DNA from: Trema orientale
Lineage: Eukaryota; Streptophyta; Magnoliopsida; Rosales; Cannabaceae
Reading direction: 5' to 3'
DNA: 64,000 nt
Assembly: GCA_002914845.1 (NCBI GenBank)
Contig: JXTC01000252.1
Location: forward strand, 76,433 to 140,432
In this document: positions 1-11,900 of the stretch, piece by piece
How the letters are laid out: every line of letters starts with the position of its first letter
Numbering within the stretch: position 1 is the stretch's first letter
The notes under the pieces: generated by a model
Databases searched by the model: none
Told to the model about the DNA's origin: nothing
What the model saw: only the letters and a program-made list of their open reading frames with translations
Translations under genes and position numbers: made by a program

Positions 1-72
1 CACATCTTTTTCAGAAAAGTCACATCTTTTTGAAAAGTCACATCTTTTTGAAAAGTCACATCTTTTTGCACT
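1..72. repeat. Short tandem repeat, four copies of an 18-20 bp unit
   Basis: The window opens with four head-to-tail copies of a unit reading CACATCTTTTTGAAAAGT. The first copy has two extra bases and the last is truncated. The array may extend upstream of the window. No gene is associated with it. Confidence 0.85.
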
Positions 73-1286
73 TATAGTTAAACAATTCCAACAATTTAAA
101 CAGTCAACAGGTGATGCCAATTAATTTTTGCAGTTATTAAGTATCAAACTGCATGTTACTATATTCTTTTAATTTACGTATAATAAGGTAGAGTACCCTA
201 CTTAATGTATGCTTCTACTATACATGCATATGTGACATGTTCATATATCATATATGATACTTAACAAATATGTGTACATATTACATAATTAACATACATA
301 CGCGCGCTCACCGACAAATTTAATGCTTATTTTAGTGATAGGTATAGAACGAGAAACCCCTGGCCTTTCAAGTGGTACGGAACATAAGGGCAATTTGGAA
401 GCAAAAAGTACCGTCCTTTGCTTAAAAACAGAAGAATGTACTCTGCATATATTCATTAACTAATTAAACTTAAATATTCTCTTCCTATATATAAACCATA
501 CATGAATGTATAAATTAATATTACTCTAAAATATATTCTTTTTCGCCCTTGACTTTCTCTTATTTCCTATTAATATTTAAATTGACGAAGAAATTGTTTA
601 ATTATGAATAGTAGTGGGGTTGTTGTATATTAATATAATTTGGATACTTGCAAAAATATTTTATTATCTAGGGATTATAAAGGGTTCGTAGTTATAAACT
701 AAGTTCGGCTAAATAGTTCCCTTAGCTTATAAATGATTATATAACTGCAACTGAAATTTTGACGGAAGAAATCGTTACAAACCCAGATGATTGAAATGAT
801 TTGGGTTAAAAATAAGGAAACAGAATAATTAATAGAATATCATGCATGCATGGTAAAGTTAAATCTAAAACATGAAAGATCAATAGAAGACTTACCGAGT
901 CTTAAAGTTAAAGTATATATAAGAGCTAATGATTAGGGCTATCTTAGTGGAGTTCATGATCTCCTCAAAAGTCCTACACAATAATTAAAATCAAATTAAG
1001 ATTTTCTTATTGAATCTAAGAAAGATATATAATCATAGAATTGCATGTGATCTAGGTTTAGATCCCGAGGGTCGTGTATTGACCCGTACACATGCAAAGT
1101 CAACATATATCCCACATCCCATTCCCACACCATCTAATAACTTAGAATGAGACAAAATTGATCTAATTTGCGTAATCCTATGTACCTTATCGGATTTGTT
1201 TATTTGTTCCATTTTTTTTCATTGTTTTAAGGAGCTTTTGCTTTTGAGTCTTAGCCGAAAGCCAAGCACGAGAATATTTCAAACAA
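73..1286. other. Intergenic, AT-rich, no gene seen
   Basis: No ORF with codon structure, no tRNA and no recognisable transposon ends were found in this stretch. It is simple AT-rich plant intergenic sequence. Confidence 0.6.
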
Positions 1287-1470
1287 GAGCAATGCTATGA
1301 GACACCAGTGGTGCCCAGTACCACAGTGACATGTCTGTTTGTCACTGGATGATTTAATTAATAAACTGGGTCCCACATGAGCCCCACTTAAATTATAATT
1401 ATGATTAGCCAGTGATAGACTGACACATCACTGTGGTGCTAGGCATCACTGGTGCCCTATAACATTATTC
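1287..1470. mobile_element. Mutator-type MITE with 9-bp target duplication
   Basis: A 184-bp non-coding element is bounded by inverted repeats of about 40 bp. The left end begins GAGCAATGCTATGAGACACC and the right end, read in reverse, begins GAATAATGTTATAGGGCACC. Both arms continue through an ACCAGTG core and a CACCACAGTGA-like block. The 9-bp direct repeat TTCAAACAA flanks both sides exactly (1278-1286 and 1471-1479). A 9-bp duplication with long inverted ends is the signature of Mutator-like elements. It carries no transposase and would depend on one elsewhere in the genome. Confidence 0.85.
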
Positions 1471-1479
1471 TTCAAACAA

Positions 1480-2699
1480 ACATTGCATAAAACACATTTG
1501 GGTTCGAGCACACATGAAATTAATTACATTTCTCTCTCTTTCTATTATTTACCCCTATAGTGCAATTTTGATCGTTTTACTTAAAAATCGTAAATCCCTA
1601 CCCTTTGTCAATAAAAGATAAAAATAGAAAAATACGTAATCTTGTGTAAAACATTAATCAATAATTAGAGTCTGATTAATAATTTTGCATGCATGTTTTA
1701 TGGAGATCCATGCATCAATAAGAAGAAATGAATTAGGACCATATATATAAAGATCAGATAAAAGAGAATCAGAAAGGTCACATGAGCATGTCCACCAAGC
1801 AACATGTATATTAGGGAGAGGGCACGTTCACATGTCTTGGCATGCATGGGTTGGTGCCGTGTTGGGGAGCCCTACAATATTAATATAGACCATGCTGACG
1901 TGGCAGATTTGCTAGATCTGGTTGGCCAGTGAGTGGGTCACCGATTTTAAACTAAATATTTGTAATAATGCTTTACAATTACATTAAGTCAAAATGCATC
2001 CACCTCTATAATAAAAAGGACTTTCCATCATCATCGATATGCATTTGTTCGGAAAACCCTCATAAAAAGGGTTACTATTGGTGACAATGAAGGAGAGCAC
2101 CTATATATCATCTTAATTTTTGGAGATTTATAATATGCAGATCTTTATATAGATTTACAATGATCAAATTTATTGTGTAAACTAGAGTAGTTTTTAATGT
2201 GCTTTCGTTAGGGATATTATGGATCTTCAAAATAATTGTAAGCATTTGGCTCGCTGCATGATATTTAATAAGTCCTGCCACTAAATAATCTCGAGGCCTA
2301 ATTAATATATTTTTTCACAAAACAGAAAAAAAAAAGAGAGAATAAAAACAATATTAAAAGATTGAAAGGAAGGCATTGGCATGAACCAAATTCAAAGATG
2401 CACATGTTCATAGAAAAACTTGCAAATGCCTGTCTAATTATACTAATACTTCTTTCACTTAGTTAAGAATAACGAATGACCTGAAGAAATAATTTATTAT
2501 CAAAGTATAAACAAATGTTAGATGCCTCCTTAATTGTGGTATGCAATAGAAGACAATTTTAAGATATTGTCTTCTAATTCCTAAGGATGAATCTTAATTT
2601 TGAATATAACAAGTATGTAGGAACATGAGAACATAATTATATGAAATAATCGATCGGAGGGAAAAAAGAAAAAGCAAAAAAGAGGGGGGGGGGGAGAGG
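1480..2699. other. Intergenic, no gene seen
   Basis: AT-rich sequence with scattered homopolymers, including a G-rich run just before 2699 that provides the left flank of the next element. No coding signal was found. Confidence 0.6.
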
Positions 2700-3333
2700 T
2701 AGGGGTGGCAATTCGGGTTACGACACGACGACACGACACGAACACGACACGAATTTTTGTGGGTTAGGGTTGAAGAAAAAGGGTGCGGGTCGGGTTCGGA
2801 TCGACCAGTCTGACACGAATAAAAAAACGGGTCGGGTTCGGGTCAACTCGCTTGACACGAACTTGACCCGTTTGACCCACCAACAAATATATATATAATT
2901 AAATTATAAAAATATTTTTTATTTAATTTATTTATGACTATTATTATAAATATATTTAATTTATACAATGTAAGTATTTGGGATTATAAGTTATTAATTA
3001 TATTTATAAATTACCCCTAATTTATTTATTTTAAAATGAGACAATAATAGCCTTAGAAAAAGAAAATATAAGTAAAAAAATACGGGTCATAGCGGGTTGG
3101 CGGGTCAAAAACGGGTTGGCGGGTCAAAAACGGGTTGTGGGTTGGATGTTATTCACCAAAGCGGGTTGTGCGGGTCGGGTTCGGGTCAACCCGTTTTAGA
3201 TGCGGGTCGGGTTAGTGTTGATGGTTTTCTGACACGACGGGTCACGGGTCGGGTTCGAGTTGACATAATTTATCTATATATTAGACTTCAACCCGACACG
3301 AACCCGACCCGTCGACACAAATTGACACCCCTA
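2700..3333. mobile_element. Non-autonomous hAT-like element rich in GGGTCGGGTT repeats
   Basis: This 634-bp element has inverted ends: the left begins TAGGGGTGGCAATT and the right, reversed, begins TAGGGGTGTCAATT. The flanking 8-mers GGGAGAGG (2692-2699) and GGGGGAGG (3334-3341) match at 7 of 8 bases, consistent with the 8-bp duplication of hAT transposons. Both subterminal regions are packed with GGGTCGGGTTCGGGT direct repeats and their complements (ACCCGACCC, ACACGAC), as expected for transposase-binding arrays. The middle is AT-rich. A 105-codon ORF across the right end is a by-product of these repeats. Confidence 0.75.
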
Positions 3334-4280
3334 GGGGGAGGGGAGGTGAAGGCACATGGAGTTGGGTTATTGATTGTGATATTGAGGAGTCTAGAGGGAA
3401 GAAAATTAAAATAAGGAAACACCAGAAAAAAAAAAAAAAACAATGATTGGGTTCACATTATATCCTAATTTGGGGCTTTGGTTTTGTATTTCTTTTTTTT
3501 TTTGTGGTCAAATAATAACTACTGCATTTTATATTAATAAAAAAAAAAAAAAAAAAAAAAAGATGCCATATTGTTTTTCTATATTTTGAAATATTAATTT
3601 AATTTCAGATAGGCATATTTTCTTATGATAATAAATATTTACATCTTCCAACTATATTACAGTTTTTCAAAAAATAATTACAGACCCCCACTTGCATGTT
3701 GTAATTCCCATTTAAGTTGACAAATTTCTTCCATTTTCAAAAATTTAGTGGTATTCATTATGAATATTAATGTCATGCATAATTTTATGAAAGTTACATT
3801 TTATTATACTTGAAATACTGAAGCGTGCAATAAATAGTTCAGTGCCATGCAATTTCAAACCGGTTTTGAATTATGATTATACTATGAGTTATAATTCTTA
3901 CCATCCTTATTATTCGTCCTTTTTGCTTCTCCTTAAAAAGCGAAAAAGAAAAAAACGTCGTTTCCTGTCTCTTTCATTTTTTTTTTTTAAAGAAAAATGA
4001 TGATGTTTGTATATGTATATAAATAAGAACTCCTTTGAATAGAGTGAAGTTAGTAAGTAAGAAGGAAAAAACTATATAGAAAGTCTCATATAAGGGTTCT
4101 AGTACTACCCCCTGTTAAATTACGTCACTAGGCGATCAAAAATTTTAACCATATTTGTTTTTAAATCGTTATATATACAAATTTTCTTCAAAGGACGAAA
4201 TAAGTTCATGTATTCTTGCAAGTTTTAATCCTATTTTTTTCTTTACTAAGTATATACACTACTATATATAGACTAAGTAC
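3334..4280. other. Intergenic, no gene seen
   Basis: AT-rich sequence with A and T homopolymers (about 3427, 3490 and 3540-3561). An imperfect duplicate of the CACTACTATA end sequence, beginning near 4257, immediately precedes the CACTA element. No coding signal was found. Confidence 0.55.
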
Positions 4281-4283
4281 ATA

Positions 4284-7200
4284 CACTACTATAAGAACTA
4301 TTTTCCACATCATTTATAAGGCAATATGGTAGAAAAACCACGTCGTTCTATAAGCGACGTAGAAACAGGTGATGTTGTAGGTCCCCGTAATATAAGCGAC
4401 GTAGTATATAAGCCTATCATGTCACTTGTAACAAAAGCGATGTGGTAGACCCTAAATTACAAGCATGTGATAGGCCCTCGTAATTGACGATTTGTCAGTT
4501 ATTATCAGTTATTAAGCCTACCACGTCACTTATCAAGGACTACCGCGTCACTCTATAGGGAAGCGATATGTGGTAGGTATAACATACCATGTCATTTTTT
4601 TATGGAGCGACATGGCATGTGGCCTAATTTTAGGCCATTTTTGATGGCCTACCACATCGCTCCCTAGAGAAGCGACGTGGAATTTAGCTCCAGATGGTAT
4701 AAAACTCCCTAGATTCATTACAAATCAGAACCAAAATTGGCCAAAAATAACTCAAAATAATCTGCAATCAACAACCAGCAATCCATCATATAAATTCTGA
4801 CAATTCAATATACAAATTACATTTTTTATATAGCTAAGTTCTACATGAACCACCTAAATTAATCCAAATCATAATTCTAGTCACCTAATTAGACTACCAA
4901 AGATATAAAGTTAACATAAATAGGATAGTAGTATAAGTCACCCATCATGATACGTACTCTATAAGCTCATCGGCCCATTCCTCTCAGACTTCGTTGATAT
5001 CATTCATAGTGTATATGTCTTTATTTCGATACTGTAAAATTTAAATATGCATAAGTTAGATTCAAATCATGTATTGATAATTAGTATACTAATATAATAA
5101 AGATAAGTGTTAAGTTAGAAAGTTATACTGAAGTAATAATGTACTCATATGGGTTAGCGTTCATGACTATTTCTCTCGTCACGCACATCACGTAAAAACC
5201 ACAGTCTACGTTATTTGGTTGGTATGGGTACTATAATTCCAATTCACATTTAAAAACTGAGATTCTAAACGTGCAATAGTCGAGCTCCTATATTTCATGT
5301 ATCACCCCATAATAAGTCATGTAACTATAAACTGGATTCTTATTTTTAGCACTAGCAAATTACATAATTTTAGTGACATATTTTGATTAACTCTTATGTT
5401 ATCGCATGAGTAAGTGTTAAAACGACGACCATTTACGACGAAAGATTTGTGCAAAATAAGCATATTTGTCGGACCTCGAGCAAGCCACTTCAATTGTTCT
5501 GAAACTTTGTCACCTCGCTTGCTTAGTTCGATGTCCACCTAAATAATAATTATCCATACAGTCAGAATACTAGAATTCAGTATCAACTAATAATTATTTA
5601 GTATTATAACTTACTTTTTTTGTAACTAAAATATAAAGATTTTATAGTATTCGTCTTGTATCCACTTCTCTCTTCGCATTGGAGTCTCGCTTTTTAATCA
5701 TTCTATATGTTCCCTAATAGAACAAAAATGTTTTTAAGTGTAGTGAAATTTTAATTTCAACTTAATTAAAATTGAGAAGTTTTATTATACTTACTGGATG
5801 TATTGTTGGACTTATGATGAATTTTGAAGTATATTCCAATGTGTTAGTTGTAAATCTTTATCCTCTATACATATAAGTTTGCCACCACCTATACCTCTAC
5901 TTTCACTGTCTTAAGAGTAGCAAGCCTTGAAAATATCAATTGTCTCTGCACTAGCAATATATTCTGAACAAAATTCAATAATTTCTTCAGCTATATAATA
6001 CTCCACAATGTATGATTCTAGATGATATAAATTTCTCACGTATCTTTTCAGTATTTTCGTTAATCTTTCGAACGGATATATCTTTCTCATATAAATTGGG
6101 TCATCCAATTTAACTTCTCTAATTAAATGCATTGTTAAATGCATCATTATATTAAATAAGGAAAAAAGAAAAGTATTGCTTTAACAAACATAACACAATG
6201 GTAATTTCTTATTTTAAAGCATCTAACTTTAAAGCATCCACTGTTTTCTTACAGATGGCATTGAAGAAGAAACACAATCTTATAATAGCATATCTTACAT
6301 GCTTTTGAGAAATTGAACGAAACGCAGTTGGGAGTAATTATTACATTAATGCGTGACAATCATGCGACTTGAGTCTAATTAGTCTTAAGTTCTTCATCGA
6401 AAGTAAATTACTATTATTTGATGAATATCCTTCTGGTGCCCTCACATTTGCCAAGCACTCACACATTTTATGTACTTCTTCCTTATTTAAATTAAAGCAA
6501 GCTAGAGGTAGGTACACCATTTTATCAACTATTATCAGAGCTAACTCTTTCTTCAATCCTATTTCTTAAAGATCTAAACGAGAGACAATCTCATCTTTTG
6601 TTTTTTCATGGATGTTAAGAAGAATCCCGATAATACTATCACAAATAGGACATGCTTTATAGTCTTTTACACAATGCCTATACAAGTTTCCATATATAAG
6701 AAAATCGTTGATTGTCCACAATAGAACAACTCATAGTGTAAAGTTCTCTTTTCTAAAGAATCGTAACATTCAACTCAATCTCATAAAGTTTTCAAATCAT
6801 CCAATAAGGACCTCAGATAGACATCAATATCATTGCCAGATTATTTATCTCATGATATTAGTAACGTCAATATTATAAATATCCTTTTCATGCACAACCA
6901 AGGAGGAAGATTATAAATAGCAAGAATGATTGACTAACAACTATAACTAGAACTTAGTAAACTATGAGGGTTAATGACATCCGCAGAAAGACTAAGACGA
7001 AGGTTTTTAGGATCTTATCTAATTTTTACCACATTTTATCCACCTTCTTCAAGCTGGTGAATCTGTGGGATACTGAAGCTTGCCATCTTTTATTCTTTCT
7101 TCCTCATGCCATATTAATCGTTTCGCATGATCATGATTCCGGAATAAACATTTAAATCATGGTATTGAAGGAATATACCACAAGAATTTAGCTGATATTC

Positions 7201-9127
7201 TAATATTTTCTTTTTTACTATTCTTTTTGTTTTTCCATCTTGAACATCGGCATTTAGGATAAGCTTTAGCATCAGCATACTCTTTTTAGTACAAGATGCA
7301 ATCGTTTGGACATGTATATATCTTTTCGTACTCTATGTCTAAGGCACACAACGATTTTTTTGTATAATACTTAGAGAAATGAATGTTATTAATATCTCGA
7401 AGGATTTTTCCAAGAAATTCAAGTAACTGAGATAAGCTAGAGTCACTCCAACCATTCCTAGCTTTTAAATTGAAAATTCTAGCTAATAATAATAATTTTG
7501 TGACTTTTGAATTAGGAAAAAGAGGGCTTTCGGCATTTTCTAACGATTTTACGAATTTCTCTAGATGATCAACAAAAAGTTCTTCGATATCATTAACCAT
7601 ATCAACTAGGTGATCATCTTCCAAATATATAGAAACATATTCCGTACGAGCTCTTTTATGAGAAACATATCACTATGTGATTTTTTTTCCATGCCATATC
7701 TATCCCATTCATACACAAATGTCCTTTTACGTCACCAAGTACAATTTTTTTCATGATACCACACTTGATACATGGATAGGGCATCATATTGGGATCAAGA
7801 CCATTTTCAATAGCAAATTTCAAAAAAGCTTCAACTCATTTCTTAGACTTTTTTGTCAATCTATTCTTTATCATCCAATTTCTATTAATCTTAGCTAAAT
7901 TTCTAAAAAAAATTCGACAGAATATCCCCTTATAAATGGACTAACCCTCCTTACAAATAAATACTAACACAGCCATTCTAAATATTATAATCAATTCAAG
8001 CTCATATACTACCATTTCTTAATTATTTTCGATGTCAATATATTAACATAATCATACAAACATATTCATATTTAAGGTACTAATATTTCATACAAACTTT
8101 CATCTACTAACCAAGCATCTAATTGATATATTTGTCTCTAATTTAATAATAAATAAACATATTATAATTACATTAACCATATTCAAGAGTTTCAACTCAT
8201 AAATCATCAAAATCATATACTAACTAAAAAATTATTACAAATTCTACTAACCAAGTGTCAAAAGTTTATATTAATTTCTATATTGATAATACTCTGTGAT
8301 AATATAATCAAATTCATCACTAAAATTATATTATCTATACTATAAAGCATTATACATATTACACATTACCATAAATTATAACCAAATGTATATGGAAAAA
8401 TTTTAACATATATTGTACAAACTCCTCTTATATAATAATTACTAGTATAAATGAACTAATTTAAAATATAAAATTATCGTTCAAACTAACTAAAAAAATA
8501 AATTTAAAAAATTTGAGAAAATAGGAAAAAATTTGAAAAAATACCTAAATTGCTCAAAATAGCTTGTTTGAAGCAAAAATTGAAAGAGAATCTGCTATAC
8601 TCGATCAAGAATGAACCTAATACACATGAAAAATAAAAAAAATCACATAATGGTTGGATTTTGTTGTGGTGAACCGAGAAATTTTAAAATCTTTCTAGAA
8701 TAAAATAGAGCTATAAACACTTACAGATTTGAGAAGAAAATCCTATAAGAGTGTTGGACTCGTTAAAAGGAAGAAAATGCAACAAGAATCACAAAATTTG
8801 GTGGTGATTTAGCTGGAAAATTGAAAAGAGGTCGGCGGAGCGATTTTTCCCGCTTTCGAGTCTGCTCGAAGAAGAAGATTGTTGGGGCCACGCATGGCCC
8901 CAGCTAATATAATACCCTACCACGTCGCTTATGGTATGGTATGTTCACATCGCTCGCCCCAGAAGCGATATGTATGTCTGCATGCTACGTCACTAAATCT
9001 AAAACCGACGTAGTTTTGAGACATGTTACGTCGCTTCTATACGACGTGACGTGAGTTTAATACCACATCATTTGTTACTCCAAACAACATAGTATTAGTG
9101 ACGTGTTATGTTACTTTTTTAGTAGTA
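4284..9127 (-). mobile_element. Decayed CACTA (En/Spm) DNA transposon
   Basis: The left end begins CACTACTATAAGAA. The right end is its diverged inverse, TTTTTTAGTAGTA, with the terminal G changed to A. The trinucleotide ATA flanks both ends (4281-4283 and 9128-9130), the 3-bp target duplication typical of CACTA elements. Both subterminal regions (about 4330-4690 and 8920-9110) carry many direct and inverted copies of a motif near AAGCGACGTGGTAG, the usual layout for TNPA-type binding sites. A broken transposase lies inside on the minus strand. The total length of 4844 bp is short for an autonomous copy, and the element looks immobile. Confidence 0.85.
5317..7850 (-). pseudogene. Broken TNP2-type CACTA transposase
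   Basis: Read on the minus strand, fragments appear in the order expected for plant TNP2 transposases. Near 7677-7840 is a transposase-associated zinc-finger remnant (PYPCIKCGIMKK). At 7286-7624 is a conserved N-terminal block ending EYEKIYTCPNDCILY. Near 7050-7150 is a remnant with HEEERIKDGKLQYPTDSPA. At 6341-6556 is a block with EGYSSN and LKSHDCHALM, at 5911-6147 one with IYPFERLTKILKRYVRN and YYIAEEIIEFCSEY, and at 5317-5538 one with LKWLARGP. Stops and frameshifts separate all fragments, so no functional enzyme is encoded. Assignment rests on family motifs from memory; exact frame breaks were not aligned. Confidence 0.8.
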
Positions 9128-9130
9128 ATA

Positions 9131-10023
9131 TAACACACGAGATCTCGTGTATGTATACAAATAATACAATACATTATAATTTCTTAGGTAAAGTAGGAAT
9201 ATGAATTGGAATAGGATTTAGCCCGGAAACTTGTTCCCGGCTATAAATTAAAATAATAATATTAAAAAAAAAAATTAGAATAGGAGGGTGTTTGGATGTT
9301 GGTGTATCCTTAGCCAAAAAGGGACTTAAGATAATTATCAAAAGAAAAAAAAGGGACTTAAGGTTATGGGTTTAAGAGGGCGTGAGGCTCGAGATGGTTA
9401 GAGCCAAAAATAGTAATAGCGTAAATGTTTATACTAGGTCTAGGTAGTAGGTGGGCCTCATCATATCCCAACAATAGTCCCACTTCTTACACGCTTTCTT
9501 TCTTTTTTCCATTTTTGATTTTCCACATACTGAACAAGGGTAAATAATTTCATTCGTCCCTAACGTTTTAACAATTTTGCATATTGGTCCCACAATATCT
9601 TCTTTTAGCATTCAGATTCTTAACATTTTGTTTTTTTTGGCATCCGTTAGTTGTCTTGTTTATCTATCTAAAATTAGGTAAAGGCTATGAGAAGTCGGAA
9701 ATTTTTGCATTTTTTATCCCTAATACTTCACCCGTTCGGCAATTTAGTAATTTACTTACTTTTTTTTCTTTTGTGGTTTAAGTCTCAATGATCTATTTTC
9801 ATCCACTGCTTATCTGAAATTTTTTCAAAATGAATGTTGAGGCATATTAAATGTCAAAAACTTTTCATAGACAATTGTTGTAATCAAGGATCCGGCTTTT
9901 TTTTTAAAAAAAATGCAAAGGATCCGGTTATTTATTTCATATATTATTGTGTTCTCCGTGATACTCCCTTAGGGAGTAAGAAACAGAGGTGTCCCGAAGA
10001 AAAATATTGTCACTATTAATATT
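9131..10023. other. Intergenic, no gene seen
   Basis: AT-rich sequence. ORFs of about 60 codons here lack codon bias or recognisable domains and are treated as chance. Confidence 0.5.
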
Positions 10024-10425
10024 TAGGACATTATCAATTTTGACCATATTTTAAATAAATCATTTACAAAACAAGAACTTTCATTAAATTTAAAAGTTTG
10101 AAACTCCAAAATTACCCATAATTCGATCTCGTCAAAAGGGCAAGTGAATAAGGCGCAGTCGATGGCCAAATGTATTCAAACGTAGTCGAAAAAATCCCAG
10201 CAGTCGAAATATTTTGACCCCTGTTGAACGGATCTATAGTCGGGATCCAGATCGGCAATGGTGGTGGTGATGGTAGTGGCACAAACAGTTTGTGGTATGT
10301 TGGAAAATAATAATAACATTTATAAATGAGTTTATTTTATCGTTGTATAGACCCACTATATGTAAACACCTCTTAATATTTTTATAATTAAGGGTTTTAT
10401 TGTAATTTTAATAATAATTAGGAAG
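10024..10425. repeat. Dispersed repeat, copy 1, with GTCGAA motifs
   Basis: This segment shares ordered blocks with 56780-57282. The shared blocks are a left part around CATTTACAAAA...AAGAA, then CTCCAAAATTA, an internal run of AGTCGAA motifs, TGTTGGA-AAATA, and a right part around AAGGGTTTTATTGTAATTTT. The two copies are diverged but colinear. The superfamily is unknown and no terminal inverted repeat was identified with confidence. Confidence 0.55.
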
Positions 10426-11788
10426 TCTTAGTCTAATTTTAAAAAATAAAAATACAAAGGATCAAATTGCAAAAATGGGTAAAACACCACAGAATGATAC
10501 AGTCCGATTTCCTAAATGTCTTTCTTGATATTCCTCATTGTCCCAGCTATTCATAGAATGATCGAAGAATTTATCGAGAATCCTAGAAGATCCATTAGTG
10601 ATCAAAAATTGTTGAAGAAATAATAAGATGTTTCTTTTGTACCTTCTAGGCGGTCAGAAAATAAAAAAATAGTTAATATTATTTACCCAGAAAATAAATG
10701 GTTAAGTTTATTTTTAGTCCTTAAAAATTTAATAAAACCTCATTTTGGTCACTTCAAAATGTCTTATATTTAATTTATAAATTATATTTGTGTCTCAATT
10801 TAATCCTTGAACTTTAAAAATAACATTTTGCTAACCTAAATTATTATTCTTTTTTTTTTTTTGTCTAAAGTTTATAACAGAGGAATTATTCAAACTAAGA
10901 CCATAGAGTACCAAAAGTGGTAGAAGAAAAATATAGTTCAAGGTAAAAAATAGACATTTTTTTTAATCCAAAAAACAAACGAAGACATTTTACAACTTAT
11001 AGACTAAAGGGAGACAAAAACATAATTTAGGAACCAATCTTTATTTTTTTATTTTTTTGGTTGAACTATCTATGAACCAAATCTGAAACATTCCACAAAT
11101 CACATATCAAAATGATACCCTAAAATAAAGACATTCGATATTGTATACTTTTGAATTTTAACCTGCAGTTTAGGTCTTCTAACTTTCTCATTGCGGCTCC
11201 TTGTTAAGGTACAGTTGCTGGGGCTTTGGATTCCTTACCATCTCTGCATTATACCGCACACATTCTCACTTTATCTTGTCGATAAAGTTTTCTATCATCA
11301 ATTAAGTTTGGGTTTCTGCTTCTTTTTTAAGTATAATTTAATCTTTGTGGTGGTGAGAGCTGTTTCAAATTGGTCACGTATGATAATGAATTTTATGGAA
11401 TAAAAGTGTGAACTCAGAAGAATCTCAAGCTGCCTCTGTATATAACTAAATCTATGTGGTATAAATGTGGACACCCGATAGAAAATAAAGAAAAAAAGTC
11501 AATTTTTTTGTTGAATCACAGCCAAGGAATTGGACAACGGATTTTGGCTCAGCTTTTGATTCTAGCAAAGTGGGCTTTTCACTTCTTTATTATTTTTTTT
11601 TCCCACATTGTTATTTTCTTTTGGGTTCAAAAAAATTGCAATATAATTATTTGAGTTTTATTAACTCCTTTATAAATTGATATAATATATCAAGTTTTCT
11701 TTTTTTTTTTTTAAAAAAAAAAAAGAACTTTGCTTCTATTGGCATAATTTTTATCTTTATAACCCATTCGGTCAATAACTAGAATTTA
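10426..11788. other. Intergenic, no gene seen
   Basis: AT-rich sequence with homopolymers. It includes phrases common in plant dispersed repeats, but no boundaries could be set. Short ORFs at 11191-11654 have no recognisable product. Confidence 0.5.
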
Positions 11789-11900
11789 TATAAGGATAAT
11801 ATAAGGTCTATTACTCGAGTCTATTAGGAATATTAAAAGATCAATATAAGGATAATATAAGGTCTATTACTCGAGTCTATTAGGAATATTACAAGATCAA
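11789..11900. repeat. Recent 2 x 56-bp tandem duplication
   Basis: Two adjacent 56-bp units (11789-11844 and 11845-11900) differ at a single base near their 3' ends (AAAAGATCAA against ACAAGATCAA). Near identity in otherwise diverged intergenic DNA implies a young event. Confidence 0.9.

Noticed and set aside
1-72. CRISPR-like array at the window start
   Set aside because: The units are contiguous with no spacers and lie in plant nuclear DNA; it is a simple tandem repeat.
3097-3414. 105-codon plus-strand ORF
   Set aside because: It is created by GGGTCGGGTT repeats at the right end of the hAT-like element; composition is repetitive and no domain is visible.
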